Source of the DNA: Teratosphaeria epicoccoides
Taxonomy: Eukaryota > Ascomycota > Dothideomycetes > Mycosphaerellales > Teratosphaeriaceae
Reading direction: 5' to 3'
DNA: 64,000 nt
NCBI GenBank assembly: GCA_021401465.1
Contig: JADDMT010000114.1
Span: forward strand, 24,347-88,346
Part shown: in pieces, positions 34,527 through 45,369 of the stretch
Position numbering within the stretch: the stretch's first letter is position 1
Layout of the letters: each line of letters starts with the position of its first letter
The notes under the pieces: generated by a model
The model's database searches: none
What the model was told of the DNA's origin: nothing
The model's input: the letters and a program-made list of their open reading frames with translations, nothing else
Made by a program: the position numbers and the translations under genes

Positions 34527-34974
34527 TGTCATAAGGTAGGTGCCGATAGCAGGAAGGGGATCAGGTGTTAGACTTGTTAAGCTTTCGTAAAGAATATCGA
34601 TAATAGCAGTTAACCTTGTAACTAACTCTCCTCTAAGCAAGAGAGGATTAATCTAAGAATTAAGCACGAAGCTCCTAACTGCCTGTCCTGAAGCCATCCC
34701 TATATACTAGAGATGCTAGGCAGCTCTATAGGATCTGTCGACAGACCTGACAGATCCGTGTCTGTAGATCTATAGGCTAACCCTACAGATCCTAGGGTCT
34801 GTCCTCACGTGACAGATCCTTCCTCCTACGTAGCCTATAGATCTGTAGTCTTACCCTACAGATCCTAGGGTCTGTCCCTACGTGACAGATCCTTTCTTCC
34901 ATTTATATAGTCTGACTTAGACCCTAGTACTCTAATTCATCCTATAGCACTCGTGACTCATGACATCCATGATA
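34527..34974 (-). repeat. 3' LTR of gypsy element 2
   Basis: TGTCATAAGG start; the end reads CATGATA where the partner reads CTATGACA, so the terminal CA has mutated to TA. Contains two ACAGATC/GATCTGT hairpin modules like element 1. Confidence 0.9.
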
Positions 34975-35053
34975 CTATCCCCCTCTTAGCCTAGCTCGTC
35001 CCTAAGCTACCTTATTAGCGCGGGGTTTCTCTTGTCATTTCCTTTGTGTAGTA

Positions 35054-35686
35054 ATGTCTTCTCTTTCTACATTACTGCCTTGTGTCATTCTAGACACTAA
35101 CGCCCCTTTAACGCAGAAACGTAAACGCCGCGCAAATCGAATCTATCGTTAGGGCTAGGACAGTATGAAGTCCTGTACTTAGTGTCAAGAGTTAAAGCTT
35201 GTTTGTCGAGTGCACATTTCCTCAGGGAAATGTTCGTAGTGTCACTTTAGCAACTGTCGGAGTTACGACGCAAAGGTGACAGAGGTCGAATAGAAGAAGT
35301 TAGGCAATCGGCGGAAAAGACTAATTACCGATCTCGATCGTGTAAAGGCGGCCCTAGCCGAGGCTTCGCAGAAGATGATAGAGGCGCATGCGAAGGAGAT
35401 GTGTCTTCGAAAACAGTTAGACGCGGTCAACCGTGAGGTCGAGGATAGTCGTGCTCTCGAGGAGCGTGAGATTAGGGAGGATGAGGCTAAAGAACAGGCT
35501 CTTTAGCAAGCTAGGTTTCTTCTTGACCTAGATCCCTCAACCGGTCTTGCTCTTAGTCCTACGACATAGAGCGTAATAGAAGGTTTTACTAATGCCTCTT
35601 TTTAGGGTTTCCTGGATGGCGTGATAGCCGAGCCCCTTGACAGCGTCCCGTAGGAGCCTAGCCGTGGCTTATAGTCTTCTCCCTAG
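35054..35686 (+). pseudogene. Antisense ORF with a Cys array in gypsy element 2
   Basis: Same length (211 codons), start (MSSLSTLLPCVILDT) and position as in element 1, without indels. Cys pattern CQELKLVC and GKCS-CHFSNCRS is kept, one Cys (SCD) has become Tyr (SYD) by TGC-to-TAC. Differences from element 1 are mostly C/T and G/A. The maintained frame over 633 bp on the strand opposite to pol argues for a real gene. Confidence 0.6.
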
Positions 35687-35812
35687 GTTCGTCCTCCTCT
35701 CGAAACTTCTTATCTTTTGCTAATAGTTCCTTAGGTGTTCGAGGGGTTCCTAGGTGTTCTCGGTACTTCCGTATCCTTCCTATTTCACTAGGTACTCTCG
35801 CTACCCGTCCTG

Positions 35813-38800
35813 CTAGCGAGTGTTGACGATCTTCTCGACAGTGTACTCTAGTTCTTCTACTTTAGGGTTAAGTAGTAAGGATTCTGTTTGCAGTGCTACG
35901 TCTAGCGCTACTAGTTCTAGCAGAGAGACATAGAACACCGGGTGTATTCTTATCTGCTTAGGTAGCTGTAATTCGAAGTTAACTAGTCCTTTCTTAGCCT
36001 TGATTCGGAATAGTCCTAGTTTCACAGCGTCTAGTTTTTTACTCGGCTTGTCCGCTTTGATGTAATAGCAGAGGAGATATACTTTGTCCCCCTCCTTTAG
36101 AATTAGTCCCTTAATTCTCTTACGATTCGCGTACTATACTATGTTCTGCTAATAGAACTGTAGGTCGAGTCGTGCTTCTGATTACAATCGGCGTAGATGT
36201 TCTACTTGTCCAAGTGCCGCTAGGTTAGGATTGTTAGTTAAGACATCTAGGACGTCTTCTATTGTAGATCTATATGCCATCTAAAATGGCGAGAGTCCTG
36301 TTAACTCTCCCGGCGTACTATTATACGCGAGTTATGCTATTAGCAACAACTCTACCTAGTTGTTCTGGTCCCTATTTACATAGGACCTAAGGTACTGTTC
36401 TAACGTCTAATTTAGACGTTCTGTCTGTCTATCCGTCTAAGGGTAGAAAGAAGTACTTAGTCAATGTTTGACCTGAAACTGTCTCATTAGGGCCTTCTAG
36501 AAGTTAGAGGTAAACACGGATCCTCGATCCGTTACTAGGTCCTATAGCATGCCGTGTAGTGCTACTACCTATTTGATGAAGATATGCGCGATATCTTTAA
36601 CCTTGAAGTCTTCGCGGTAGGGGATAAACTTCCCGAACTTAGTAAATCGGTCGACTACTACTATGATCCCGTCGAAGAACTCATTAGTAGCGGGTTCTCT
36701 CGACTAAGGTAGTTTGACGATAAAGTCTATGGCGAGCGATTCCCATGGCCGTTAAGGTACTCTAAGTAGTCGTAGTAGCCCATACAGTTTATGACGGTCA
36801 TGCTTACTCTGTCGGCAAGTCACACATCGTCGGACGTAGTCCTAGATTGCCTTGCCTATCCCAGGAAAGTAATATTCTCGTCGGAGAATTTGCTTCATCT
36901 TAGACACTCCCGGGTATCCTGCCTAGGGAACATTGTGTCGGAGGCGTAACAGCTCTAATCGTAAGGATGTTAGCACATATATTAACCCTTAGAAGAGAAG
37001 TATTCTATCTTTGTCTTCCTAATCTTCCTGTCCCTCGATGTCGTCATAGACAGCGATTATAGTCGGGTCGTAGACTAGGGCGTTCTTTAGGTCGTTCTGA
37101 AAATCACTAGTCTATGTGACAGTCATGGCCGCGAGTCGGTTTACTCCTAGCGTGCTATTACTGTTCTCTTAGAGAACAGCATGTTTCTCCTGCTTCACGC
37201 CCTTCATGTAGTCAGTCTGGCGGCTAAGTGCATTAGCTCGTGCGTTCTCGGATCCCTTGCGATAGACGATCTTGTAGTTAAAGCTAGAGAGTTCTTTACT
37301 CTATCAAACTTGTTGTCGATTTAACTCTTTCGTCGTTGTGAAGTATCGCAGGTTCTCATAGTCTGTGTAGACTATGACTTAGTGCTTAGAACCTTCTAGG
37401 TAGACTCGCTAGGCCTTGTAGGCGTCTACAATGGCTAGAAGTTCTTTGTCGTAGACGTCGTAACGGAGTTCAGGTCTAGACAGCTTCCTCGAGTAATAGG
37501 CGACAGGCTGTAGTTGTCTACTCGGTCCTAGTTGACTTAAGCATGCCCTGAGCGCTACGTCAGAGGCATCTGTTTCGACTATGATAGGCTTATTAGGGTC
37601 GAACACAAGCAAGATCGGCTGATCTATAAATCGTTGCTTAAGTTCCTTAAAGGCATTCCGTTAGGTCTCGTCCTACACGAATGGTGTATCCTTCGTCGTA
37701 AGGGTCGTAAGTAGCGCCGTGATCTTCGAGTAGTTTGCCACAAATCTTCGGTAGAAGTTAGCGAACCCTAGGAAGGACTATACTTCCTTAACGTTAGTTA
37801 GGGTCGGCTATTCTTTTACGACCTAGACTTTCTTAGTGTCTATCTTAATCCTATTCCAAGCTACGACGTAGCCGAGGAATTAGACTTCTTGCCTATGAAA
37901 CTCGCTCTTCTGAGGCTTAACCTTCAGCTTATACTCCTAGAGTTTCTGAAGTACCTTACGTACATAAGTCCTATGTTCGTCGATCGTTCGAGAGTATACG
38001 AGGATGTCGTCTAAGTATACAACTACGAAAACGTCGAGGTACTCTCGTAGCACGTTGTTAATAAATGCCTGCTATGTAGCTAGGGCATTTGTTAACCTAA
38101 ATAGCATGACTATATACTCGTAGTGTCTAAACCTAGTTCGGAACGCGGTCTTCTATTCTTCGCCTTCCTTAATTCGAATTCGATTATACGCTCCTAGTAT
38201 GTCAAACTTTGAAAACCACGTTGCTCCTTGTAGGCGATCCTGCAATTCTAAGAGCAAAGGAAGCGGATAACTATTCTTTACTATGATGTCGTTTAACCCA
38301 TGATAATCTACATAGAGTCGCTATTTGTCTTCCCCTTTAGGAACAAACAGGATTAGATATCCTACTAGGGACTGCGACTTGCGGATGAAGCCTTTCCGGA
38401 GGTTGTCTTCAAGGTATTTCCGGAGAATCTCTAGTTTCACTGCTAATAAGGGGCGAACTAATTGCTTCGTTAGCGTCCTGCCCGGGAGTAAGGGTATCTC
38501 GTGATCCTACTCCTAATGTTCTGGCAGAGCCTCTTAGTCGGGTTCTTCCTCGAAAAGAGTAGCGAACTCTTTATATTCATCAGGAACTGTGAATTCGACC
38601 TTGACTTTAGATTGTGTTGCTTTAACCTATAGGACGTGCACTTCCTGTTCTAGATCCTTAATAGCGGCGACTATCTCACTTAAAGTCATAGCGCATATTT
38701 CGATCTTGCCTAGTACGTCGTGCACTACAGGTAGAGGTATCGATTTCGAGAGTTCCGGGAACTAGATCCTCTCGTTCTTCTAGTTAATATAGGGGTTAGC

Positions 38801-40956
38801 GTTTCTTAGCCAAGGTAACCCTAGCACTACATCCGAGCTAGGTGACTCCGTGATGTCAAACTAGAGCATCTCTTAGTAGCGTCCTAACCGCAGAGGTATT
38901 ATCTCGGTCTCCTCGTCAACTATTCCTTAGTTCTACGTGACTAGCTTTCTATCAATCGCTTGTAGCGAGAAAGCATTCGTTTTTGCCTGTAGCCTTATTC
39001 TAGCTGTCCTGGCGAACTTAGGCGTCATGAAGATTCTAGTACACCCTGAATCTATTAAAGCCCGGGCTAATGTCTCGTTAATGTGAACCTATACTCTAAG
39101 GTTGTCTGCGTATCTAGCGCTAATTACGGCACATCGTTGCAGCCCTGTCTAGTCCGTCCGTAGGTCTAATTCTAGCGGACCTCGTTGTTTCCCGAATAGC
39201 TGTCTTCTCGAACTAGCTCGGGTATTATGCGGTCTTAGTTTATACTTCTCCGAGCGTTTCCGCTATCTGGCCTAAGAGCTAGCACTTGCTCTTAGCCCCG
39301 TTATTCCTACGCGTTCCTTGCATACTCTAATTTCAAGGAATAGACTCGAAGTCGCAGCGCTTGTAGAACCTGAATACCTTTGTAGGTCGAGTAGCCTCCC
39401 TATAGCGTGAACTCTACCCCGAACGGTACTATTTCCTAGACGATTTTCTGATGTGCGTGAGGTTAAGCTACGATCGGTAGTCTCCTTAGGTGTCGTCGTA
39501 TACGGTTAGTTAGCTCATCATACTAAAGCTAATTGACATGTTAGATTCCATTAATCTATGGGCAAGCCTAAGCCTATTAGTTCTGTATGAGCCGAATTAT
39601 TTTAAGTCCGATGTCACGTAGCGGCATGGCCTATCTCTCTATGCTCTCGTCTTCCTCAGAATCGGGAATGACGGCTTCGACAAGCTCATAGTTGTCATTA
39701 GAACCTTCTTCTTCTTCTAGTTCCCGTTGTCTAGGGACTATTACACTAGAAGGTGCACCCCTTAGCACACAGATAGACTGTGCCTTATTCTGGCTAGGGT
39801 ACTATCCGGAACCATCTTTGTCACTCATGTGAATCCGACAGTCGTCGTCGTAGCACATAGTCTAAGTAAGTGCAGCATGGTCTGGCACTCGAGTCGTAGC
39901 AGCTGTCTGCTTAGGTGCCGATGTTGTCGCGCGAGCCTGCTCTACTCTAGGCAGGTCCTGTCGTTGCTTCTTAGCAAAACAATCGCGGGCAAAATGTCCT
40001 TTCTTTCTACAGTTGTAGCACTTGAGGTTACTCTTGTCGAATGGCTTCTTCTGACTATTCCGCGGAGGAGAGCCTTTCTACGGCTTTCCTCGGGGTCCAT
40101 TCTTCGGGCGCCCCTTAGTCGCGTCTAACTCTATTAGTTGAAGACTATAATAATCGCTTCGCTACTTTGGTGCTAATTGTTAGACCTTGTAGTTAGCCTA
40201 AGCTAGCTTGCGATTTCTATGTTGTCGTTCTTGCTGTTATTCCTAGATGCGATTGTTAATTCTAATCGCGAGATCGCTCATTTCCTTGAATGTCGTTAGC
40301 CGATCTCCCTGGGCAATCTCGTCTTTAACCGTCTCTTTTAGTCCCTGATAGAACTAAGCAGCCAAGGCATTATCATTCTAGTCAACTCTAGCGGAGAGGG
40401 TCTAAAAATCCGCGCGATACTTAACCGCGGAACCCTTCTGTTAGATCCCTAGGAGGGCTCTCTTAGCCTCCTGTTGTTCGTTACCTAGCCTGAAGGCCTC
40501 GCGTAACGCCTTAAACAAAGCTTTGTCTAAGTTAAGGATCTCTCTAGTCGTCGTCTTCCTTACTTTGACGCTACTAATGTGATCTAGATAATCTGACAGA
40601 TGAGGCTAGATGAACTCAAACGCCGGTCCTTTTAGGTAAGAGACGATATACATCATTCGCTTATAATGTGTCGTAAACCGTTCTATATCTACGTAGAATG
40701 CTAGTTAGTATTAAAGGATAAACATCTCTACTTAAGATTGTTATCCTGTAAATTCCGTAGGACTTCCTATTTTGAAGCCATTGTTGCTATGCCCGTTTCT
40801 AGTCGTCGAACCCGTAACAGATGCTAGAGCCATCTCGCTAAGGTAAATGGATTCGAGCTACTAAGTAATCTATAGTGTAGTAGTAACTTGTTCTCGTAGT
40901 GTCGGTTGACTGTTGTCGCTAGAGGTTAAGCTAACAGCTAAAGAACTACTTGACAT
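35813..40956 (-). pseudogene. Ty3/gypsy gag-pol polyprotein, element 2 (inactivated)
   Basis: ATG (minus) at 40956. The zinc knuckle near 40020 reads CYNCRKKGHFARDC. RT YLDD near 37990, RNase H block ETDASDVALRACLSQ near 37560, integrase core down to about 36400, and C-terminal HPVFYVSLLE near 35930. Colinear with element 1; same family. Stops are TAG-dominated and more numerous than in element 1. Confidence 0.9.
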
Positions 40957-41015
40957 AGGCGTATGTTAAGCGCTTAACGAGTCCCCTAATACTTCCTTAG
41001 AAGTAGTGCTCAAAA

Positions 41016-41463
41016 TGTCATAAGGTAGGTGCTAATAGCAGGAAGGGGATCAGGTGTTAGACTTGTTAAGCTTTTATGAAGAATATCGACAATAGCAGTT
41101 AACCTTGTAACTAACTCTCCTCTAAGCAAGAGAGGATTAAATTAAGAATTAAGCACGAAGCTCCTAACTGCCTGTCCTGAAGCCATCCCTATATACTAGA
41201 GATGCTAGGCAGCTCTGTAGGATCTGTTAATAGACCTAATAGATCCGTGTCTGTAGATCTATAGGCTAACCCTACAGATCCTAGGGTCTGTCCTCACGTG
41301 ACAGATCCTTCCTCCTACGTAGCCTATAGATCTGTAGTCTTACCCTACAGATCCTAGAGTCTGTCCCTACGTGACAGATCCTTTCTTCTATTTATATAGT
41401 ATGACTTAGACCCTAGTACTCTGATTCATCCTATAGCACTTGTAACTCATGACATCTATGACA
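41016..41463 (-). repeat. 5' LTR of gypsy element 2
   Basis: 448 bp, TGTCATAAGG ... CTATGACA, followed by TAGAA (target duplication). Confidence 0.9.
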
Positions 41464-41879
41464 TAGAAGTAGGGCGTGTACTAAGACGTCTACGCGAATG
41501 TCCTAGTTATCACTATGCTTTGTACAAAACAGAAGGCTACGACTACATAACGTGTATTTATGAGCACGAATTCTGCTACTACTACTCTGGTACCTTCGTA
41601 CGCGATAGCATAGTGCGAAACATTCAACTAGCTTAGTATAGGACGACCTGTCGACACTACAAAGTAAGCTCTGTTAGTATGCCATCATACACTCTATATA
41701 GAATTACGCTAGAAATAGGGCGCGAGAATGCTCTAGAACTACGCTTTGTAGATTAGTTAGGGGGCAAGGAGATCTAGATTAACTTTCGTCATGAACATGC
41801 TCCTATCGTGAGCAAGCGTCGCTTGCTAAAGTAGATAGTAAAGCGTAAGCGCTTTAGTCAAATCAAGCTCAAGCTCTAA
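41464..41879 (+). pseudogene. Cys-rich hypothetical protein, C-terminal part
   Basis: Continues the 33942-34526 frame: ITE|VGRVLRRLRECPSYHY, YDYITCIYEHEFCYYYSG, MPSYTLYRITLEIGRENALE, and a basic C-terminus SKRRLLKQIVKRKRF (Q inferred) ending at TAA 41877-41879. Together both parts give roughly 330 residues. Family unknown. The next gene starts about 100 bp downstream on the same strand. Confidence 0.5.
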
Positions 41880-41983
41880 AAGTAGTTAGCGGCTTAGACT
41901 ATGCTTAGTAGCGAAGCTAGCGTAACGATAACCTTTCTCCCTTAATTCTCTTAATTCTGGCGCGAACTAGCGGTTCGAGCACT

Positions 41984-42547
41984 ATGACTACTATAAGGAA
42001 TCGCTCTACTACGAAAGAGGTAAAGGACGCTGCTAGCTTTAACGATACATAATAGAGATATTTCTAGGTTCGGCTTAAAGGGCTGCAGGAGTCTAACACT
42101 AGCTAATTTACTCTAGGATGTTACCTAGACCGTTGTCCTCCTCTTACTCGATTCTCCGGACGCTAGAGAGGCAGGTGATGCCGAATTCGCTATATGTCTA
42201 TACACCTAACCGACGTAGCACCTTGCTCATAATACTAGGCCGCATCTGATACGCTTGCTAAGGAGATCAAAAGTAGGCACAACGGTACTATTAGATCATG
42301 GACAAAGGTTACGCTAAAGGAGGCTCGAGAAATTCTAGATGTTCTTAATGCCCTGTTTAGCCGTCAGAGCATGAATATGATAACTATGTCGATACTACGC
42401 TAGCAGATAATGTAAGCTTTTTGTTACGAGAAAAGAAGGAAAGAGCGAGAACATGAAAGATCGGAGGTAAATGCTACACGCTATTAGAGTCTTCCCTCTA
42501 TTAGGTGTATGCTTAGTAGCCTAGCTAAGAATGCGCAAGAGAAGTGA
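41984..42547 (+). pseudogene. 187-residue hypothetical protein
   Basis: ATG at 41984 (MTTIRNRSTTKEVKDAASF) to TGA 42545-42547, exactly 188 codons, disrupted only by TAG, TAA or TGA at inferred Q/W sites. Contains a Cys/Arg-rich middle (LGCYLDRCPPLTRFSGR), then helices (SWTKVTLKEAREILDVLNAL) and a basic/acidic helix (CYEKRRKEREHERSEVNATR). Family not recognised. It converges on the coiled-coil gene with a 100-bp gap. Confidence 0.5.
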
Positions 42548-42647
42548 AGCTTTCAAGCGCGGTGAAGCCTCACGCTAATCTAGCGCCACGGATTGTCAAA
42601 GATTCTTCTACGTTAAGGTGCACCTAATGTGCTATCCTAATAGGCGA

Positions 42648-43901
42648 TTAGTGCTCGACCTTCACGATGGTTTCATGTAGAACCATGATCTCGGCAGGAC
42701 ATTCCTTATTAGCAATGTTAGCGAGCCTCTTTCTCTCGTCCTCTAACATCTCCTGTAGCTAGGCCCTAGACTAGCGTAGGGGGTCTATGAACAAGTCGTA
42801 GGGTAACATCGTCTGCTAGTTATCCTTAAAGAGGAAGGTCTAGATCTGTAACTAGCATGTGTTAATTGCGACTATTCTCATGTGTACCTATACTCGCTTA
42901 GTCTTCACTTGTAGTGCTAGACAAACGCAGGTAGCGCATCTTACGTATAGCTCGTTCTCTAGCTAGTCGATGCTCTAGATCTTATAGTCGACCGCGCTAA
43001 GGAGGACGTCGTCGATGCAAGTCTAACAGTGCTTAAATACTACGCGCGCCGTTATATCCTAGTCGATAGCGAAGTCGAATAGTAGGTAGCTTACTATTAT
43101 TGAGCACAACGTAAGGATAGTAGTAGCGGCGTCCTAGTGCGATCTATGCGCCATGAAGTTCATTCTTAGTAATGCACTCTCATTAGCTAGAAACCTGAAT
43201 GCCGCCAGAGCGAAATGCTCTGTCTTCGATAGAGACTGTCTTTCAAGCAGAAGGAGCCGGCGTATCCCCTCTTCATGGAGCTTCTAAAAGCTAGGGATCG
43301 TATGTAAAGGGCTAGCATCCTGATGCTAGATCGCAGAGTAGAGCAGAGGTAACTCTTCTACACTACGCATCCTTGCTTGTTCCTTAGCTCTCGAGTGTGT
43401 GTCAATTAGACGTAGTGCTTCTCCGAGATCCGAATAGGCAGTTCTAGAGGAGAGCTCCTAGATATCGCGATTATCTACTAGCCTGCATAATCTAGCTTAA
43501 AGGTCTAGGTTTTGCTGCTTAAGTGCGAGCTTCTCTCCTTCTAGCGAGGCAAGTTTCAACTTCATCGTGGCTTCGGCCGCTTTGAGCGTTGACACGGTCT
43601 CGTTAATAGAGTTACATGCCGCTTAAAGGGTAAGATTTTTAGCCTAGAGGCGTTACATACTAGCGATACGCCTTTCCTTCTCCCGCCTTAACTCATCTTT
43701 GAGGACGTCTTGCTTGTGCAGTATCTGTAGCATATAGTCTGCGCTCGCGCGAGCTATAGCTTGCTATGCCGTGTCTTAGATCTGTGCTTCGATAGAGATT
43801 AGGTACGCTCGTACATGCTCTTCGAGCCGTCCCTAGTCCCGAGAGTCGTTAGTGACTAGGGCTAGCTCCTCGTAGCTTTTCGCTCGATGTCGTTTTGGCA
43901 T
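42648..43901 (-). pseudogene. Coiled-coil hypothetical protein, 417 residues
   Basis: ATG at 43901 (MPKRHRAKSYEELALV) to TAA 42648-42650, one frame of 418 codons with TAGs at inferred Q sites. Residues about 45-150 are a long coiled coil (LKDELRREKERRIASM, LKLASLEGEKLALKQQN). The centre is hydrophobic/helical (HFALAAFRFLANESALLRMN, TILTLCSIIVSYLLFDFAI), with VRCATCVCLALQVKTKRV after it and a second coil near the C-terminus (LEDERKRLANIANK). The hydrophobic segment could be membrane-associated. Family not recognised. Confidence 0.55.
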
Positions 43902-43979
43902 TTGTTTCACAGCTAGCTAATGTCAGTGTCAATACTAAGCTAACAGACTACAGCTATGATTAATAAGAGTTGTCTTCTA

Positions 43980-44045
43980 GGCGCCACGGCTTTTAGTCCT
44001 AGCGAGACGCTAATTAACAGCCGCTGCTGTTAAAAGTCGGGCGCC
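43980..44045. promoter_or_regulatory. Two-tier inverted repeat upstream of the coiled-coil gene
   Basis: Outer arms GGCGCCACGGCTTTTA (43980-43995) and TAAAAGTCGGGCGCC (44031-44045) are nearly reverse complementary; inside, TAACAGC (44015-44021) pairs with GCTGTTA (44026-44032). It lies about 80 bp upstream of the minus-strand start at 43901, where a promoter would be expected. The rest of 43902-44330 shows nothing else recognised. Confidence 0.45.
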
Positions 44046-44330
44046 TCTATTAGCGCTTAGAGATAATAGGAGTCTTGTTCCATCTCAGGCTGGCAATCGA
44101 TTGCCGTTAGACACTTTATAAGTGTGCTCGTTCCGCTATAGCAAACGCTAGACATACTCTCTACTCTGCTTTAACTATAGCACAAAAATCGAAGGAAATC
44201 CTAGCGTCCGCCTACACTGTCGACAGTCTAACCATGCCAAAACTTCTCGTGCGATGTTTAGACGGGCCCGAGTTACTCGCAGGTAGGCTCGAGAGGAAGA
44301 TGATTACTATTCGGACTAACTATGCATAAC

Positions 44331-44760
44331 TAGACCTAACATTCCTTATTGCCTGTTATATAAAGAGTAAGATATATAGAAAATATAGGCTCTTGTTTAT
44401 AGATAGTTATAGTAGCTATATAAATATATACTTCCTTAACTAGTATAATAAAAATAAGATCCTTATTACTATTTATCCTCCTTATTTAATATATAGACTC
44501 TAGCTACTTAATATATTAGTCTTTAGTCCTCTAGATATCTACTATAGCTAAGAACTAGATAAGTTTCTTTATAACTACTAGAGGTTGTATAGTATTACTA
44601 AATGTAATTTCCTATACTTATTTATTATAATCTCGTTTCCTAGCTAATTTAAAGATAAATAAGCTAAGTTACGTAGATAGGCTTCTTTAGAGAGACTTAG
44701 TAAGTAGGGTTCAAAACAGATAATAATTAGAATAAAGATAAATTCTAATTAATAACATTA
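44331..44760 (+). pseudogene. Pogo/Fot1-type DDE transposase fragment, heavily AT-mutated
   Basis: Plus translation contains YRLLFIDSYSSYINIYFL, matching the second catalytic block of Tc1/mariner pogo-like (DDE_1) transposases (expected DGHGSH, here mutated to D-SYSSY). It is followed by YPPYLIYRLQLLNILVFSPL (expected PPH.TH.LQPLDV..F.PL), YYSQELDKFL and SITKCNFLYLF. His-to-Tyr, Gly-to-Ser and Asp-to-Asn changes are all C-to-T or G-to-A. The N-terminal half and DNA-binding region are missing. It differs from the rest of the window in being strongly AT-rich. Confidence 0.75.
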
Positions 44761-45044
44761 TAATATAAGTTAAATATCTCGAAGCTATAAGGATATCTCG
44801 ACGTTCCTAAATATATATAAGATTCTCTTACTATATATTTAATTACTAAAGCTATAGTAATCCCGAATTACTTAATTACTAGTAACTAAGTAATCCTATA
44901 GCTACTATAGTTTCCCGATTACTCTATCGTAAGTAACTAGATTCTATTAGAAGCTATAGTTCTTTATATTAGTCTAATAAATATAAGGACTAGTATATCC
45001 TATACTCTGATCCGTAATAAGATTATACCTTACTAATATTATTA
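44331..45044. other. AT-rich block between the gene cluster and Plavaka copy B
   Basis: Base composition switches sharply to A/T (many TATA, TAATA runs) near 44340 and back to the window's usual composition at about 45045. Holds the pogo fragment and, beyond 44760, no recognised gene. It marks an older or more intensely mutated repeat. Confidence 0.7.
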
Positions 45045-45072
45045 ACGTCTCAAAAACCTAACCCCTAAGTAG
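45045..45072. repeat. Left terminal inverted repeat of the Plavaka element
   Basis: ACGTCTCAAAAACCTAAC ... AAGTAG, inverted match to 12872-12899 (23 of 28). It lies exactly at the border with the AT-rich block. Confidence 0.6.
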
Positions 45073-45345
45073 TACAAAGTACAAAGAGTAGACCGAGTAG
45101 AGCCGAGTTAGCTAAGTAGGTGCTAGTAGTATACTAGCAGTATCTTACTAGCTCGGCCTACTCGGCCTTACTCCTAGCTACTCGATTCACAGGCTCGTTA
45201 GCCTTCCTACTCATGCCTACTCGTAGGCGTGCTTATTTAACGGCTTTCTACTCGATTGCTACTTACCTATACTCGTACGCTCCTCTGACGTATACGTCTA
45301 CTTAGCCCTACTCCTAGCCGTGTAATCTGGCGACAGGCATCACTA
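45073..45345. repeat. Subterminal repeat region, left end of copy B
   Basis: Many copies of CTACTCG/CGAGTAG and CTCGGCCTA-type words; GAGTAGACCGAGTA is shared in inverted form with the right end of copy A (about 12860-12875). The hairpin 17-mer is present inverted at 45123-45139. Confidence 0.6.
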
Positions 45346-45369
45346 CCGAGTGTTAGCGATATGTAGTAG

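Larger units (their letters stand above)
34527..41463 (-). mobile_element. Ty3/gypsy LTR retrotransposon 2, complete but mutated
   Basis: A 6.9-kb element with two 448-bp LTRs starting TGTCATAAGGTAGG. Same family and orientation as element 1, and alignable along its whole interior, but the LTRs are shorter and differ. It carries gag-pol on minus (40956-35813) and the antisense ORF on plus (35054-35686). Inserted inside the Cys-rich plus-strand gene with a mutated CGGAA/TAGAA duplication. It shows more TAGs than element 1. Confidence 0.95.
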
